The notes beneath the pieces were generated by a model. The model was given only the letters and a program-made list of their open reading frames with translations. It searched no databases and had not been told where the DNA came from. Made by a program: the position numbers and the translations under genes. A stretch of DNA of 6,113 nucleotides, from assembly GCA_018065165.1 (NCBI GenBank), contig JAGHTV010000241.1:1-6113 (forward strand), written 5' to 3'. The stretch comes from Candidatus Sodaliphilus fimicaballi. GTDB lineage: Bacteria; Bacteroidota; Bacteroidia; Bacteroidales; Muribaculaceae. Shown one piece after another: positions 6,073 through 6,113 of the stretch; the stretch's first letter is position 1; every line of letters starts with the position of its first letter.

Positions 6073-6113
6073 AAAGTCTCGTCGTGCCTACACTCTATGG
6101 AGCGAATTTATTG

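Overview
The window looks like chromosomal DNA of a Bacteroidota member, most likely order Bacteroidales. Start codons sit behind AT-rich leaders without a clear Shine-Dalgarno sequence. A TAnnTTTG-type -7 box (TACCTTTG) precedes the first complete gene. The right half holds an ECF sigma factor coupled to a membrane protein with an outer-membrane-barrel-like C-terminus, plus lipoproteins of a kind common in this group. No rRNA, tRNA, CRISPR array, transposase or integrase is visible.

Left block (about 1-2052, plus strand). A putative promoter is followed by a small acidic 129-residue protein of unknown function and a 470-residue protein that reads as a tailed-phage major capsid protein of the HK97-fold class. 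A strong hairpin-plus-T-tract terminator follows directly. The block is clearly GC-richer than the lipoprotein genes to its right. No portal, terminase, protease, head-tail or tail gene follows the capsid gene. It is therefore either the right edge of a prophage whose other genes lie to the left of the window, or a capsid remnant or domesticated capsid unit. The capsid protein starts with a basic stretch and a hydrophobic segment of about 20 residues, which is unusual for a shell protein.

Right block (2088-6072, minus strand, read from right to left). An ECF sigma factor is followed after one base by a 404-residue protein. That protein has a short cytoplasmic-type N-terminus, one transmembrane helix, a long low-complexity linker and a C-terminal barrel-like domain. 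Next come two tandem paralogous lipoproteins of about 340 residues, each with an internal duplication. The arrangement suggests a sigma-controlled envelope locus: the membrane protein may hold or sense for the sigma factor, and the lipoproteins may be surface or periplasmic outputs. That functional link is inference.

The two blocks converge on the terminator at about 2014-2052. The most interesting points are the isolated two-gene capsid unit with a membrane-anchor-like capsid N-terminus, the one-polypeptide helix-plus-barrel partner of the sigma factor, and the duplicated-within-duplicated lipoprotein pair.
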